42,118 bases of DNA from the NCBI RefSeq assembly GCF_001293645.1, contig NZ_LBMD01000034.1:1-42118 (forward strand), given 5' to 3'. Source of the stretch: Bacillus sp. CHD6a. GTDB taxonomy: Bacteria > Bacillota > Bacilli > Bacillales > Bacillaceae_I. The notes below the pieces were generated by a model. That model was not told the origin of the DNA and did not search any database. It saw only the letters and a list, made by a program, of their open reading frames with translations. The position numbers were made by a program, and so were the translations under genes. Of this stretch, positions 8,141 through 16,038 are shown in pieces (positions within the stretch are counted from its first letter, which is position 1; the number at the start of each line of letters is the position of its first letter).

Positions 8141-8764
8141 ATGAAACTACCTATATCACATTTGAATGGAAGTAATCTCACTGATGAGCAAATGACGGAC
8201 CTTCTCTTTAAAAATATTAAAGATGACAACAGAAATGGTGACTGTATTTTCGTCCCAGGTAGTAGCAAGGCTGTCGTTTACCGTTTGCCTCCAGCTATTG
8301 AGCTGTACAAGGCAGGAAGAGCAGGGAAAATATTATTTTCTGGTGGGGTAGTTTGGAAAGGTAACCAGCTTAGCGAAGCGCAGCTACTGGCAGAGAAGGC
8401 CATGGAATTAGGGGTGCCATCTAAGGATATTATCATCGAGAACCAGTCCCTTCATACAAAGGAAAATGTATTGGCTTCTTTACTAGTATTGGATAGGGCG
8501 CTTCACCTCCACAAGATAAGACGGTTACTCGTGGTGACAAGTCATTACCATATGAGGAGAATGAGCCTCAGTCTAAAAACCTATATGCCAAATTGGATTG
8601 ACTATACTCTTTGTCCTGTGAATGACAAGACTACTAGGGAAAACAATTGGTTTCTTAATCCTTATGGTAGACAACGGGTCGAGGCAGAGTCTGTTAAGCT
8701 CGTAAGTTATGTGAAACAGGGAATTATTATGGATCAGCAACTGGAATTTACCAGTCATCCATAA
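8141..8764 (+). CDS. YdcF-like (DUF218) protein
   Basis: A 207-residue protein with the DUF218/YdcF fold. The signs are FVPGSSKAVVYRLPPAIELYKAGRAGKI, a Ser-Gly-Gly turn (FSGG), the SxxTxEN region (ENQSLHTKENVLAS) and VVTSHYHMRR. Family members bind S-adenosylmethionine or act in cell-envelope polysaccharide metabolism; the true reaction is unsettled. No signal peptide or membrane anchor is visible, unlike SanA-type relatives. GGGAGA precedes the ATG. A TATAAT at 8090-8095 could be its -10 box, although no clear -35 is visible. It is followed after 38 bases by the membrane protein at 8803. Confidence 0.8.
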   Translation: MKLPISHLNGSNLTDEQMTDLLFKNIKDDNRNGDCIFVPGSSKAVVYRLPPAIELYKAGRAGKILFSGGVVWKGNQLSEAQLLAEKAMELGVPSKDIIIENQSLHTKENVLASLLVLDRALHLHKIRRLLVVTSHYHMRRMSLSLKTYMPNWIDYTLCPVNDKTTRENNWFLNPYGRQRVEAESVKLVSYVKQGIIMDQQLEFTSHP

Positions 8765-8802
8765 GAGGCGCGAACATTCTATAAGACATCAGGAGGTACA
8801 CA

Positions 8803-9387
8803 TTGAAAAAAAATATATCCTTTCAATTTCCAATTAAAAAACAAGATTACACCGAACTATCCCAGTATATGCCGTACACTAAGTCCATCTTTAAGATGGC
8901 CACTGTCGGAAACTTGATAGCACTCTTCTTTTTTTGCGGCTACAACATAATTGCCAACTTTCAAATTGCACAAGATGGCACGCAGTTTTTAACTTTAAAC
9001 ATCGTTACCGTTGTTATTGGATTTGTCATGTATTATGTCATTCTTTTCTTCATCCGTTTATTTTTTAGGAAGATTATAGAGAATAGAAGCAATAAACTCC
9101 ACTCTCTATATTTTGACTCCAATCCTACCTATTATATTGGGTTCGATCCTCGTTTTGATTCCTTTATTCTTGGTAAGGAAAAGGTGAAAATTCCTGTTGA
9201 CCAATCCTTAACGATCATTGAAACAGAACGTAATTTATTGTTTTATGTGGGAAAAGGAAAAGGGAAGGATGAGAAGTTCTTCATTTCAAAAGCAGTTGCA
9301 TCTCCTGAACATGCGCTGAAACTCGAACGTGTCACCAATATGTTACAAGAGAAGGGACTTGCCATTCAATCAACAAAACCAATCTAA
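8803..9387 (+). CDS. two-helix membrane protein, YcxB-like
   Basis: A 194-residue protein with two transmembrane segments (about 33-52 and 64-88) and a C-terminal soluble domain of about 100 residues rich in beta strands. This layout recalls the YcxB family of Bacilli, of unknown function; the assignment is tentative. The start is TTG at 8803, chosen because a perfect AGGAGG lies 6 bases before it. It is on the same strand as the YdcF-like gene and may be cotranscribed. Confidence 0.65.
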   Translation: MKKNISFQFPIKKQDYTELSQYMPYTKSIFKMATVGNLIALFFFCGYNIIANFQIAQDGTQFLTLNIVTVVIGFVMYYVILFFIRLFFRKIIENRSNKLHSLYFDSNPTYYIGFDPRFDSFILGKEKVKIPVDQSLTIIETERNLLFYVGKGKGKDEKFFISKAVASPEHALKLERVTNMLQEKGLAIQSTKPI

Positions 9388-9459
9388 TCCTTTTGGCTTT
9401 TTGTAAATATCAGAAACCAAACTAGGCGTTTTTTCATACTATGGTGTTGAGGTGAAATT

Positions 9460-9897
9460 ATGGCTAGAGTTAAGTTTACGGAATCAGATGTAGCGTTGGT
9501 GGCAAGGATGATGAGAGCGGAAGCAGAAGGTGAAGGCAAGCAGGGAATGCTCTATGTCGGAAATGTTATAACTAATCGTGCAGTTGCCGATTGTTTGGAC
9601 TTCAAAGAAGTAAGAACCATTCCTCAAGTCATTTATCAAGTACAGGGCGGAAACTATTCATTTGAAGCCGTTCAAAAGGGTAATTTATTTTATAACAGGG
9701 CAAGATCGGTTGAAAAAAACTTAGCTAGAAAAACGTTGACTTCTTGGAGAGAGCATCCGGCAAAATACGCTTTATGGTATTTCAATCCATACGCACCATG
9801 TCCTCCAACCTGGTATGATCAACCTTTTGCCGGTCAATACAAGCAGCATTGTTATTATGAACCAATTGCTGGGACATGTGCTAGTGTTTATTCGTAA
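9460..9897 (+). CDS. cwlJ: spore cortex-lytic hydrolase CwlJ
   Basis: A 145-residue enzyme of the SleB/CwlJ hydrolase family, almost the length of Bacillus subtilis CwlJ (142). It shows RAEAEGEGKQGML at 19-31 (Glu21 probably catalytic), GNVITNR, the AKYALWYFNPYAPCPP block and a C-terminal PIAGTCASVY. CwlJ degrades muramic-lactam peptidoglycan of the cortex during germination. It has no signal peptide and is made in the mother cell, where GerQ recruits it to the coat. No gerQ is next to it here. GAGGTGA precedes the ATG. It ends in its own terminator, and its presence marks the host as a spore former. Confidence 0.93.
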   Translation: MARVKFTESDVALVARMMRAEAEGEGKQGMLYVGNVITNRAVADCLDFKEVRTIPQVIYQVQGGNYSFEAVQKGNLFYNRARSVEKNLARKTLTSWREHPAKYALWYFNPYAPCPPTWYDQPFAGQYKQHCYYEPIAGTCASVYS

Positions 9898-9912
9898 AGT
9901 TTATTACTTATC

Positions 9913-9948
9913 AGGAACTCATTGTAGGCTTAATTGAGTTCCTTTTTT
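9913..9948 (+). terminator. terminator after cwlJ
   Basis: AGGAACTCA (9913-9921) pairs with TGAGTTCCT (9934-9942), and the last stem base runs into seven T residues. It starts 16 bases after the cwlJ stop codon. Confidence 0.9.
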
Positions 9949-9960
9949 TATTTCCTGATA

Positions 9961-9989
9961 TTGGGTTAATATCCCTGAAATGGTAGAAT
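9961..9989 (+). promoter_or_regulatory. sigma-A-type promoter of the 10013 operon
   Basis: TTGGGT (9961-9966) and TAGAAT (9984-9989) are separated by 17 bp. The predicted transcript starts near 9996, just ahead of the ribosome site of the next gene. Confidence 0.5.
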
Positions 9990-10012
9990 AATAGGGAGAG
10001 GTTTACAGGGGG

Positions 10013-10777
10013 ATGGGAGTGTGGAAATTGGATTTTTATATGGAGTATGAGGGGAATATTATCGATTTGCTTAGTGTCATTTTTGCATGGGGAGTTATTG
10101 CTGTAATTATTGTTCGTATCTACCGTGTGCAAAATGCGGAAGAACGACCGAGAATATGGAAAATAGTAATGGCTGTTTTGTTGGGACTTTTTTCATTTTC
10201 CTTCACTTTTCCGCTGTTTAATGAAAATTTTTCTATTGCCATTCTTCCGCTTGGAGTCTGGATATTATATGGACTATTGAATAGAAGAGAGCGTTGGGAA
10301 GCATACAGTAAATATGCTTGGACTGGATTTTTAGGAAATTTCATATTCTTAGGAACGGCTCTTCTTGCCATTGGATTAGCTGCTGTGTATTATCCAAAGG
10401 ATGAGGTAAGGACGTATCTAACAGATGTTTCAGATGTGGAATTGTTAGTGACTCATCCATCCGGTGAAGATGCTGTACTAGATATAACAAGGCTGGATGA
10501 CGCCTTGTCAACTTTTAGGTATGAAGACTCAGATGTCATTCAGTGGTTTGAAGAAATTAGAGAACAAATTTGGTCAGAAGAAGAAAGCAAAGAGCCTGTG
10601 AACGTACAAGAGAAGTTTCCTTATTTGTTAACTGGCGTAAAAACGAAAACCAGAGAAAAAATGCACGTGTACCTGGAACAGGACGGTAAGGGATTGCTTA
10701 TCACGACAAAGAGTAACCAATACTATTTTAAATCTAAAACTGCTTCCTTTTTAGAAGTTAGGGGGCATGCTGAATGA
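10013..10777 (+). CDS. four-helix membrane protein of unknown function
   Basis: A protein of up to 254 residues. The first 130 hold four transmembrane segments (about 17-35, 47-66, 73-89 and 106-126) and the rest is a soluble, acidic domain. I do not recognise the family. The start is uncertain: ATG at 10013 follows GGGAGAGG by 11 bases, while GTG at 10019 and ATG at 10040 are in frame. Its stop overlaps the next start as ATGA, so the two genes are translationally coupled and likely work together at the membrane. Confidence 0.65.
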   Translation: MGVWKLDFYMEYEGNIIDLLSVIFAWGVIAVIIVRIYRVQNAEERPRIWKIVMAVLLGLFSFSFTFPLFNENFSIAILPLGVWILYGLLNRRERWEAYSKYAWTGFLGNFIFLGTALLAIGLAAVYYPKDEVRTYLTDVSDVELLVTHPSGEDAVLDITRLDDALSTFRYEDSDVIQWFEEIREQIWSEEESKEPVNVQEKFPYLLTGVKTKTREKMHVYLEQDGKGLLITTKSNQYYFKSKTASFLEVRGHAE

Positions 10778-11487
10778 ATAAAAAATTTGTAGTGATGATG
10801 ACTTCATTTGCAGTTTTACTGATTGGTGCAATTGTCATGTACTTAATGATGACTCCCAAAGCATTTTATTCTAAAGATGAAATCCTTGATAACATGGGTG
10901 CTTTGACTCAAGAAATGGAAGTCCAAGATGTTATGCAGTTGGATGAAAAAACTTATTTTGTTCCCATACTTTCAAATAATCAAGCATATGGTACTAGCAT
11001 ATGGATTTGGAATGGTTGGAGATGGGAGTGTGTTAGTGAATCAAACGGTTCTGGTCCACAAATAGTAGTAAATGAAGGGAACTCTTATATATATTGGAAT
11101 GTACACCCAAAAGACGAAATAAGACAATGGGAATTTTACTTAACACATGAGCGGAATTACAATGTGAGGTCGGTGGGCGATAATAAACAAGTGGAAGTTT
11201 ATTATCCCAAAATTCAATTGAAACAGACAGTAGAGTTAGGAAAAGGAAGTTATGGGTATATAAAAATGCCAAGTGAATGGAAAGAGGTTATAGGATCCTT
11301 TGAGCTGTATCCAACTGAAACAGGTTACATTCCTTCTAGCCAATCTTATCATTTTCAATGGGTAGCTTATAATGATAAAGAGGACTCAGTCCGTCTTGAG
11401 CATACGTATCGTAATGGTGGAGGAGGAACTTCCACGGGAAATTATGTTCAATATATGCAACAGTTAGATCCTGTAGAGTTGGAATAA
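10774..11487 (+). CDS. single-pass exported protein of unknown function
   Basis: A 237-residue protein with an N-terminal hydrophobic anchor (about 5-26) and a soluble domain of about 210 residues predicted to lie outside the membrane. That domain is rich in Trp, Tyr and beta-type sequence and contains a Gly-rich GGGGTSTGN stretch near residue 215. It overlaps the preceding membrane protein by four bases (ATGA), which fixes the start at 10774. No family was recognised. Confidence 0.65.
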   Translation: MNKKFVVMMTSFAVLLIGAIVMYLMMTPKAFYSKDEILDNMGALTQEMEVQDVMQLDEKTYFVPILSNNQAYGTSIWIWNGWRWECVSESNGSGPQIVVNEGNSYIYWNVHPKDEIRQWEFYLTHERNYNVRSVGDNKQVEVYYPKIQLKQTVELGKGSYGYIKMPSEWKEVIGSFELYPTETGYIPSSQSYHFQWVAYNDKEDSVRLEHTYRNGGGGTSTGNYVQYMQQLDPVELE

Positions 11488-11633
11488 AGGCGGGGGTATA
11501 AGCCCAAAGCATCCAGCAAGACGATTGGTTCCTACAAATAATAATTAACAGAATATTTAAATAAAACGAAACTTTTCAACACCCACAACGTATTTAAGGT
11601 ATATAAAAACGTTAGAAAAAGGGGGCACCTCTC

Positions 11634-11825
11634 ATGATCTGGTTATTCATCATCGTACCATTATTACTTTTGATAGGAATCACGCTCTACATGGACAAAA
11701 AGAATAAAGGAATGAACCATCCCCCGGATGTAAACAGAGGAAATCAAAATATTGAATCGGAAACAACTAGGTATCAGTGGTACAACAACCACGGTGGGGG
11801 AAGTGATGGCGGAGGATCAAACTAA
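11634..11825 (+). CDS. small single-pass membrane protein, 63 aa
   Basis: A 63-residue protein with an N-terminal transmembrane segment (about 2-19), a basic stretch, and a Gly-rich tail ending HGGGSDGGGSN. A strong AAAGGGGG sits 8 bases before the ATG, which argues for real translation. It overlaps the next gene by about 20 bases. Function is unknown. Confidence 0.55.
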   Translation: MIWLFIIVPLLLLIGITLYMDKKNKGMNHPPDVNRGNQNIESETTRYQWYNNHGGGSDGGGSN

Positions 11826-12243
11826 TATGGATTGCGCAATCCAATATAACCATGAAAATTTGAAAATTTTGCAGGCTTCCAAAGATCATTTTGGAAGCCA
11901 TCTTAAACTTGAAGTTACGTTTCCTGATGGGACTATAGTAATTCGGTGGGGGCTTGATGACATTGATTATTTAAAAATTATAGATATTGTCAAAAGTAAC
12001 TATTTTGATAGTCTAGAAAAAGATTATTATTTTGAGTTAATGCCTTATGTTGTTGTAAGTCTCGACAAACCATATGGTCAGCAAAAGCTTCTTGCCAACC
12101 TCCGTTGCATAGAGCCGAAAAAGGCTGCAAAAATTCAATTTGAATGCTCCGATAGGTTTGCAGGAAATTTAGAATGGTTTAAAAAGGAAGTAAGATGTTT
12201 GCAAGATTTAGATCATCTTAGATGGGAGAAATTAAAAGATTAA
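11806..12243 (+). CDS. hypothetical soluble protein, 145 aa
   Basis: An unrecognised protein with alternating strands and helices and no signal peptide or membrane segment. The start is uncertain. ATG at 11806 has GGGGG five bases upstream and overlaps the preceding gene. ATG at 11827, two bases after that gene's stop, has GGAGG eleven bases upstream and would give 138 residues. Either way it appears coupled to the small membrane protein. Confidence 0.6.
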   Translation: MAEDQTNMDCAIQYNHENLKILQASKDHFGSHLKLEVTFPDGTIVIRWGLDDIDYLKIIDIVKSNYFDSLEKDYYFELMPYVVVSLDKPYGQQKLLANLRCIEPKKAAKIQFECSDRFAGNLEWFKKEVRCLQDLDHLRWEKLKD

Positions 12244-12265
12244 TGTAGTCTCTCGGCATTTTGTT

Positions 12266-12814
12266 TCAAGTTTTAATGTATCCATAAGCCTCTCTTGTTG
12301 TTAGCCAATTCGCTATTAGATAAATCACCATATAAAATGGCACAGAGAAGATATATTGCCAATTGTATGGGTTATAGACTTTTAGGAAATAAACAATAGG
12401 CTCTCCTACATATGCAGTCAGTATGCCGAATACGATAGCTTTCATTATTGGAGATGATTTTGGTTTAAATTGAATTAAACTCATTACTACTACGGGCATC
12501 AATGCTAGGTTATACGGAAGATAAGCTAAAATAAATGGAATCACTTCAAAGCGATAAGACCATAAGCCCAATTGGACTCCAATTGAATCCAAAATTAGTG
12601 AGGCAGTCATTACAAAGAACCCAGCATTTAATAATCGATACCTACTCTCTTTTTTGTGATAGACAACCCAAAACAGCCAAGAGAAGACGGTAAGACCTAC
12701 CCCAACCCACCAACGCCAAGTAAATAACACTTCTTGAAACCATAAATCAATAACTTTATTATATAGTTCAGATTGACGGATAATTATTTGATCAATTTTT
12801 TCCAAGGTGTTCAT
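12266..12814 (-). CDS. CBO0543-family membrane protein
   Basis: A 182-residue polytopic protein with about five transmembrane segments, resembling the CBO0543 family common in Bacilli and of unknown function. The ATG at 12814 is chosen because AAGGAG lies 9 bases upstream; an in-frame TTG at 12823 directly abuts that ribosome site and cannot use it. It is a lone minus-strand gene, convergent with the preceding hypothetical gene. Confidence 0.7.
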   Translation of the reverse strand: MNTLEKIDQIIIRQSELYNKVIDLWFQEVLFTWRWWVGVGLTVFSWLFWVVYHKKESRYRLLNAGFFVMTASLILDSIGVQLGLWSYRFEVIPFILAYLPYNLALMPVVVMSLIQFKPKSSPIMKAIVFGILTAYVGEPIVYFLKVYNPYNWQYIFSVPFYMVIYLIANWLTTREAYGYIKT

Positions 12815-12918
12815 TTGTTTCAACTCCTTCTTCCACCAGCTTTAGGACTAGTATTAGTTAATATGAAAATTTTATGATGTTACACAGGAACTAAATAATC
12901 TTCATTTCAAACAAAAAA

Positions 12919-12941
12919 ACAGAAGGGACCCGCCCTTCTGT
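12919..12941. terminator. bidirectional terminator after osmC
   Basis: ACAGAAGGG and CCCTTCTGT form a 9-bp perfect stem around a 5-base loop, with T runs on both strands. It lies 10 bases beyond the osmC stop on the minus strand. Confidence 0.9.
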
Positions 12942-12950
12942 TTTTTATAT

Positions 12951-13388
12951 TTACGCCTTTTTCCACTCCGTCAATAGCTCTACTCCTGCAGCTTTAAAGC
13001 CTGTATAGACAGGGCAGCGTTTATCTGTCATCTCTTTTAATTCTTGTATGCGTTCATTGGATTCTGTTGTTTTGACAAGAGCTTGGATGGAGATCTTTTC
13101 AAAATACGGTCGCACTCCTTCTTCTCCCATTAGACCACGTGTGTCTAATTCGCCGGTAATGGTAAATGACATACCTTGTAGGTCAAATCCTATTTCTTTA
13201 GCTACAAAATTTGCAATAACATTTTCACATCCAGCTAAAGAGGCAAGCATAGTGGAAAGGGGGTCAGCGCCAGTATCTTTACCGCCCATAGATGCAGGTT
13301 CATCAATGATTATTGTGTGTTTACCTGCTTTAATATCTGACCTCATCCCAGCTGATTCCGCTGTTACATTAAATGTTGCTTTTGCCAT
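12951..13388 (-). CDS. OsmC-family peroxiredoxin
   Basis: A 145-residue OsmC/Ohr-fold protein. The two redox cysteines are Cys54 (LAGCENV) and Cys125 (DKRCPVY). OsmC-type enzymes reduce organic hydroperoxides or related electrophiles using thiols. GAAGGAGG precedes the ATG. The promoter carries a TATAAT at 13431-13426 and a Crp/Fnr-type site centred 29.5 bp upstream of it, the geometry shared by three other promoters nearby. A member of the predicted redox regulon. Confidence 0.88.
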   Translation of the reverse strand: MAKATFNVTAESAGMRSDIKAGKHTIIIDEPASMGGKDTGADPLSTMLASLAGCENVIANFVAKEIGFDLQGMSFTITGELDTRGLMGEEGVRPYFEKISIQALVKTTESNERIQELKEMTDKRCPVYTGFKAAGVELLTEWKKA

Positions 13389-13425
13389 GGTTATCTTCCT
13401 CCTTCAACTAGTAACTTCACTTTTG

Positions 13426-13468
13426 ATTATAGTGGGCATCACGCAAAAAAACTGTAAGATGGATTACG
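13426..13468 (-). promoter_or_regulatory. osmC promoter with Crp/Fnr-type site A
   Basis: TGTAA-N6-TTACG at 13453-13468 is centred at 13460.5, and the minus-strand -10 box TATAAT occupies 13431-13426. The predicted start point is near 13419, which puts the site at about -41.5, the class II activator position. Confidence 0.7.
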
Positions 13469-13482
13469 TTCAGGTTGCTACA

Positions 13483-13701
13483 TTATTTTGTAATATTTAG
13501 CGAAAATATTTCCTGCTGAACTAAATATTTCTCTTTCACAACAAGAACTGGTAATAACATTTCTCCTACTTTTTGCTTAATGTCAACGATATATTCAGGG
13601 TTTTCCAGAACATCAACCTCTTTATATTGGACTTCTAAGGATTTCAGAAAGAGTTTTGCTGCATGACATTTATGACATCCTGGCATAGTATATAAAATCA
13701 T
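13483..13701 (-). CDS. glutaredoxin-like thiol-disulfide protein, 72 aa
   Basis: A 72-residue protein starting with the thioredoxin-fold signature MPGCHKCHAAK; Cys9 and Cys12 form the CxxC. The expected cis-proline region (MLLPVLV) is at about residues 48-54. It is short for a glutaredoxin but complete for NrdH-like or glutaredoxin-family proteins of Bacilli. AGAGGAGG lies upstream of the ATG. It is divergent from the Crp/Fnr gene and shares its operator. No terminator separates it from osmC downstream, so read-through into osmC is possible. Confidence 0.8.
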   Translation of the reverse strand: MILYTMPGCHKCHAAKLFLKSLEVQYKEVDVLENPEYIVDIKQKVGEMLLPVLVVKEKYLVQQEIFSLNITK

Positions 13702-13746
13702 GTGGTTCTACCTTACCTCCTCTGTTATCGTTATAGTCGTACTTTT

Positions 13747-13816
13747 ACTATAATGAGAAATAGAAGTATATACTGTAAGTTAGCTTACAGTACTTAGATA
13801 AGAAGGATTCTACAAT
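13747..13816. promoter_or_regulatory. divergent promoter pair around Crp/Fnr-type site B
   Basis: TACTGTAAG (13771-13779) and CTTACAGTA (13784-13792) form a perfect 9-bp inverted repeat with a 4-base centre, containing TGTAA-N6-TTACA centred at 13781.5. On the plus strand TACAAT starts 29.5 bp from the centre (13811-13816). On the minus strand TATAGT starts 29.5 bp from it (13752-13747). One dimer could therefore activate both genes. Confidence 0.75.
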
Positions 13817-13860
13817 TAGGTTGCAAAATATTAGATGTAACATTTGAGGAAGGTGAGAAA

Positions 13861-14541
13861 ATGGATGATAAATTGTTTTTACTTTCACAGATAAGTTTAT
13901 TGGATGAGCTGCCGATAGATGATTTAAAAGTGATAGATGAAATGAGTCAAATGAAACCAGTGAAAAAAGGGACCATCATCTTGTCTCCAGAAAAACAAAT
14001 GGAGGCACTTTTCTTGTTGAAAAAGGGACAGGTCCGTTTGTATCGTCTGAATTCGAAAGGGAAACAATTTACGGTGGATATACTCGTAGATGGTAATATC
14101 TTTGGTGAAACTTCTACCATGTCTCTAACAGATGATCAAGTCTATGCGGAAGCGATGACAGATACTTATTTATGCATATTGGGTAAGGAGGAATTTGAGG
14201 AGTTCATTGAAAATAACCCGAAGATCGCGTTGAAGTTTATCAATATCCTCTCTGCTCGGTTAAAAGAGGTTTACAGCCTCAGCGAAAAAATAGCATTAGG
14301 GGATGTAAAATATCGCATTCTCTACCTTTTACTCAAATTGAGTGAAAAGACGGGCAAAAGAAAAAAAGAATGGCAAACGATAGAAATGAGAGTAACACAT
14401 CAAGATATGGCAAATATGATTGGTTCTACTCGTGAGACCACAAGTGCTGTTATCAGTCAGTTGAAAAAAGAAGGAATAGTCAAGAAAACGATACTTTTTT
14501 CTGTGCATGTGGATAAAGCTTTAGAACTATTAAATCGTTAG
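13861..14541 (+). CDS. Crp/Fnr-family transcriptional regulator
   Basis: A 226-residue protein. Residues about 10-130 form the cyclic-nucleotide-binding fold (KKGTIILS, FGETSTMS), a dimerisation helix follows, and a winged helix lies at about 165-225 with the recognition helix STRETTSAVISQL. It has only one cysteine (Cys105) and no N-terminal Cys cluster, so it is not an iron-sulfur Fnr; the signal is unknown. The GGAAGGTGAG ribosome site precedes the ATG. It is predicted to activate its own gene, the glutaredoxin-like gene, osmC and the TVP38-flavoprotein operon through TGTAA-N6-TTACA sites. Confidence 0.9.
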   Translation: MDDKLFLLSQISLLDELPIDDLKVIDEMSQMKPVKKGTIILSPEKQMEALFLLKKGQVRLYRLNSKGKQFTVDILVDGNIFGETSTMSLTDDQVYAEAMTDTYLCILGKEEFEEFIENNPKIALKFINILSARLKEVYSLSEKIALGDVKYRILYLLLKLSEKTGKRKKEWQTIEMRVTHQDMANMIGSTRETTSAVISQLKKEGIVKKTILFSVHVDKALELLNR

Positions 14542-14548
14542 TAAAAGG

Positions 14549-14579
14549 TAAGCGTAGGCACTCGTTTGTCCTACGCTTA
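14549..14579. terminator. shared terminator between crp-type gene and flavoprotein gene
   Basis: TAAGCGTAGG (14549-14558) pairs with CCTACGCTTA (14570-14579). The convergent genes end on either side. The T tracts are weak, so its efficiency is uncertain. Confidence 0.6.
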
Positions 14580-14582
14580 AAG

Positions 14583-16022
14583 TTATCTAAACCACCTAAT
14601 ATACTTTTCCATCACCTTAGGCAAGAACCCATCAAACAGCTTCTTCCTCCAAAATGCATCTGCTGTACGTTGAACCGCTGCACTATGATTTGGATATGGA
14701 TGAATGACATTGGATATGCTGCCGATTTTCTTTTTAAACTGTTTAGAAAACACTACCTCTTGCATCCAATCTCCAGCATGGTTTCCAACGGCATGGGCGC
14801 CAATAATTCGGCCTTTTTTATCCGTTAGGATTTTTACAAATCCAGTGGTTTGATGATCTGTTACGAAACGATCAACTTCCGACAGATCGACCTTATAAGC
14901 ATCATAATCCAGACTTTTTTCTTTTGCTTCTTCTTCTGTTAAACCTAGATGAAATACTTCTGGGGAAGTATAGGTGACCCAAGGAACATTGGAATAATCT
15001 ATTTTTCTCCTTAGCCCAATGAGTGCGTTTTGAACGACTTGTTTACCTTCCATTCCTGCTACATGAGTAAAGGGTAATGTTCCGTTTACATCTCCTATAG
15101 CATAAATGTGAGGGATGTTGGTTTGTAGACGTTCATTCACTTTAATATGCCCTCTGTCATCCGTTTGTACATTGGCTCTATCTAGTTGAAGTTTGTCAGA
15201 ATTAGGTGTTCTTCCTGTTGCAACCAGTATTTCATCGACTTCTATAGAGACTTCCTCTTCGCCATTGGCAGTTTCTATGGTAAGGTGGACGATTTTTCCG
15301 TTTTGTCCGGCCTCAATGGTGTTGACGTTAGCATGATAGAGTAACTTCATTTCATCGGATAGGACCTCGTTCATGAGATGCTGTACTTCCTTGTCCTCTT
15401 TTACTAAAATACCACCAGACCTCTCGATAACCGTCACGTCACTTCCTAATCTCGCCATCGCCTGAGCCAACTCGATTCCAATGGGTCCACCTCCTAACAC
15501 TAACAGCCTTTTTGGTAAAGTGGATAAAGAAAAAATGGTTTCATTAGTGATAAATCCATTCTCTTTTAAACCCGGAACTGGTGGAACGAAGGGCCTTGAA
15601 CCTGTTGAAATGACAATTCTCTTTCCATATACAATTTCACTATTGTTAATAATAATTTCGTTCTTGTTGTGAAAAGCCCCTGTTCCAATATAAACATCGA
15701 CCCCTAGTTTCCGAAAACGATCGGCATCATCATGCACTTGAATATGGTCAATAGCTTTCTTCACTTTTTTCATGACAGATTCCATTTGAATATTCTCGTC
15801 TGAAACGTGAACTCCGAACTCTTCTAGGGAACGGGCGCTTTTGATGCGATTTGCAATCTCAATTAGAGCCTTGGATGGAACGCAACCGAAATGTAAGCAG
15901 TCACCGCCAGGTTGCTCTTCTTTTTCAATTAACGCAACTTTTCCTCCTAAAGAAGCGGCACCGGCTGCTACCGTTAATCCTCCGGCTCCTCCTCCAATGA
16001 CAATAAGATCATACTTTTTCAT
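14583..16022 (-). CDS. mercuric-reductase-like FAD/NAD(P) disulfide oxidoreductase
   Basis: A 479-residue class I flavoprotein disulfide reductase. It has the FAD-binding GGGAGG, the redox pair Cys42/Cys47 (GGDCLHFGCVPSKAL), the NAD-binding GGGPIG, the ATGRTPN motif and the AIGDVNG motif. The C-terminal HPYPNHSAAVQ block keeps the base histidine, but Ala stands where lipoamide dehydrogenases and mercuric reductases have Glu. The substrate is unknown; no extra mercury-binding cysteines are at the C-terminus. The ATG at 16022 matches the family start; an in-frame ATG at 16031 is possible. It lies 16 bases after the TVP38 gene. TVP38-flavoprotein fusions are known in other bacteria, supporting a joint role. 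Confidence 0.85.
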   Translation of the reverse strand: MKKYDLIVIGGGAGGLTVAAGAASLGGKVALIEKEEQPGGDCLHFGCVPSKALIEIANRIKSARSLEEFGVHVSDENIQMESVMKKVKKAIDHIQVHDDADRFRKLGVDVYIGTGAFHNKNEIIINNSEIVYGKRIVISTGSRPFVPPVPGLKENGFITNETIFSLSTLPKRLLVLGGGPIGIELAQAMARLGSDVTVIERSGGILVKEDKEVQHLMNEVLSDEMKLLYHANVNTIEAGQNGKIVHLTIETANGEEEVSIEVDEILVATGRTPNSDKLQLDRANVQTDDRGHIKVNERLQTNIPHIYAIGDVNGTLPFTHVAGMEGKQVVQNALIGLRRKIDYSNVPWVTYTSPEVFHLGLTEEEAKEKSLDYDAYKVDLSEVDRFVTDHQTTGFVKILTDKKGRIIGAHAVGNHAGDWMQEVVFSKQFKKKIGSISNVIHPYPNHSAAVQRTADAFWRKKLFDGFLPKVMEKYIRWFR

Positions 16023-16038
16023 CGTGAACATTCACCTC

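Noticed and set aside
9404-9442. Sigma-E type promoter before cwlJ (CATACTAT as -10)
   Set aside because: The best -35-like sequence is about 23 bp away, too far for a sigma-E promoter, so it is not supported.
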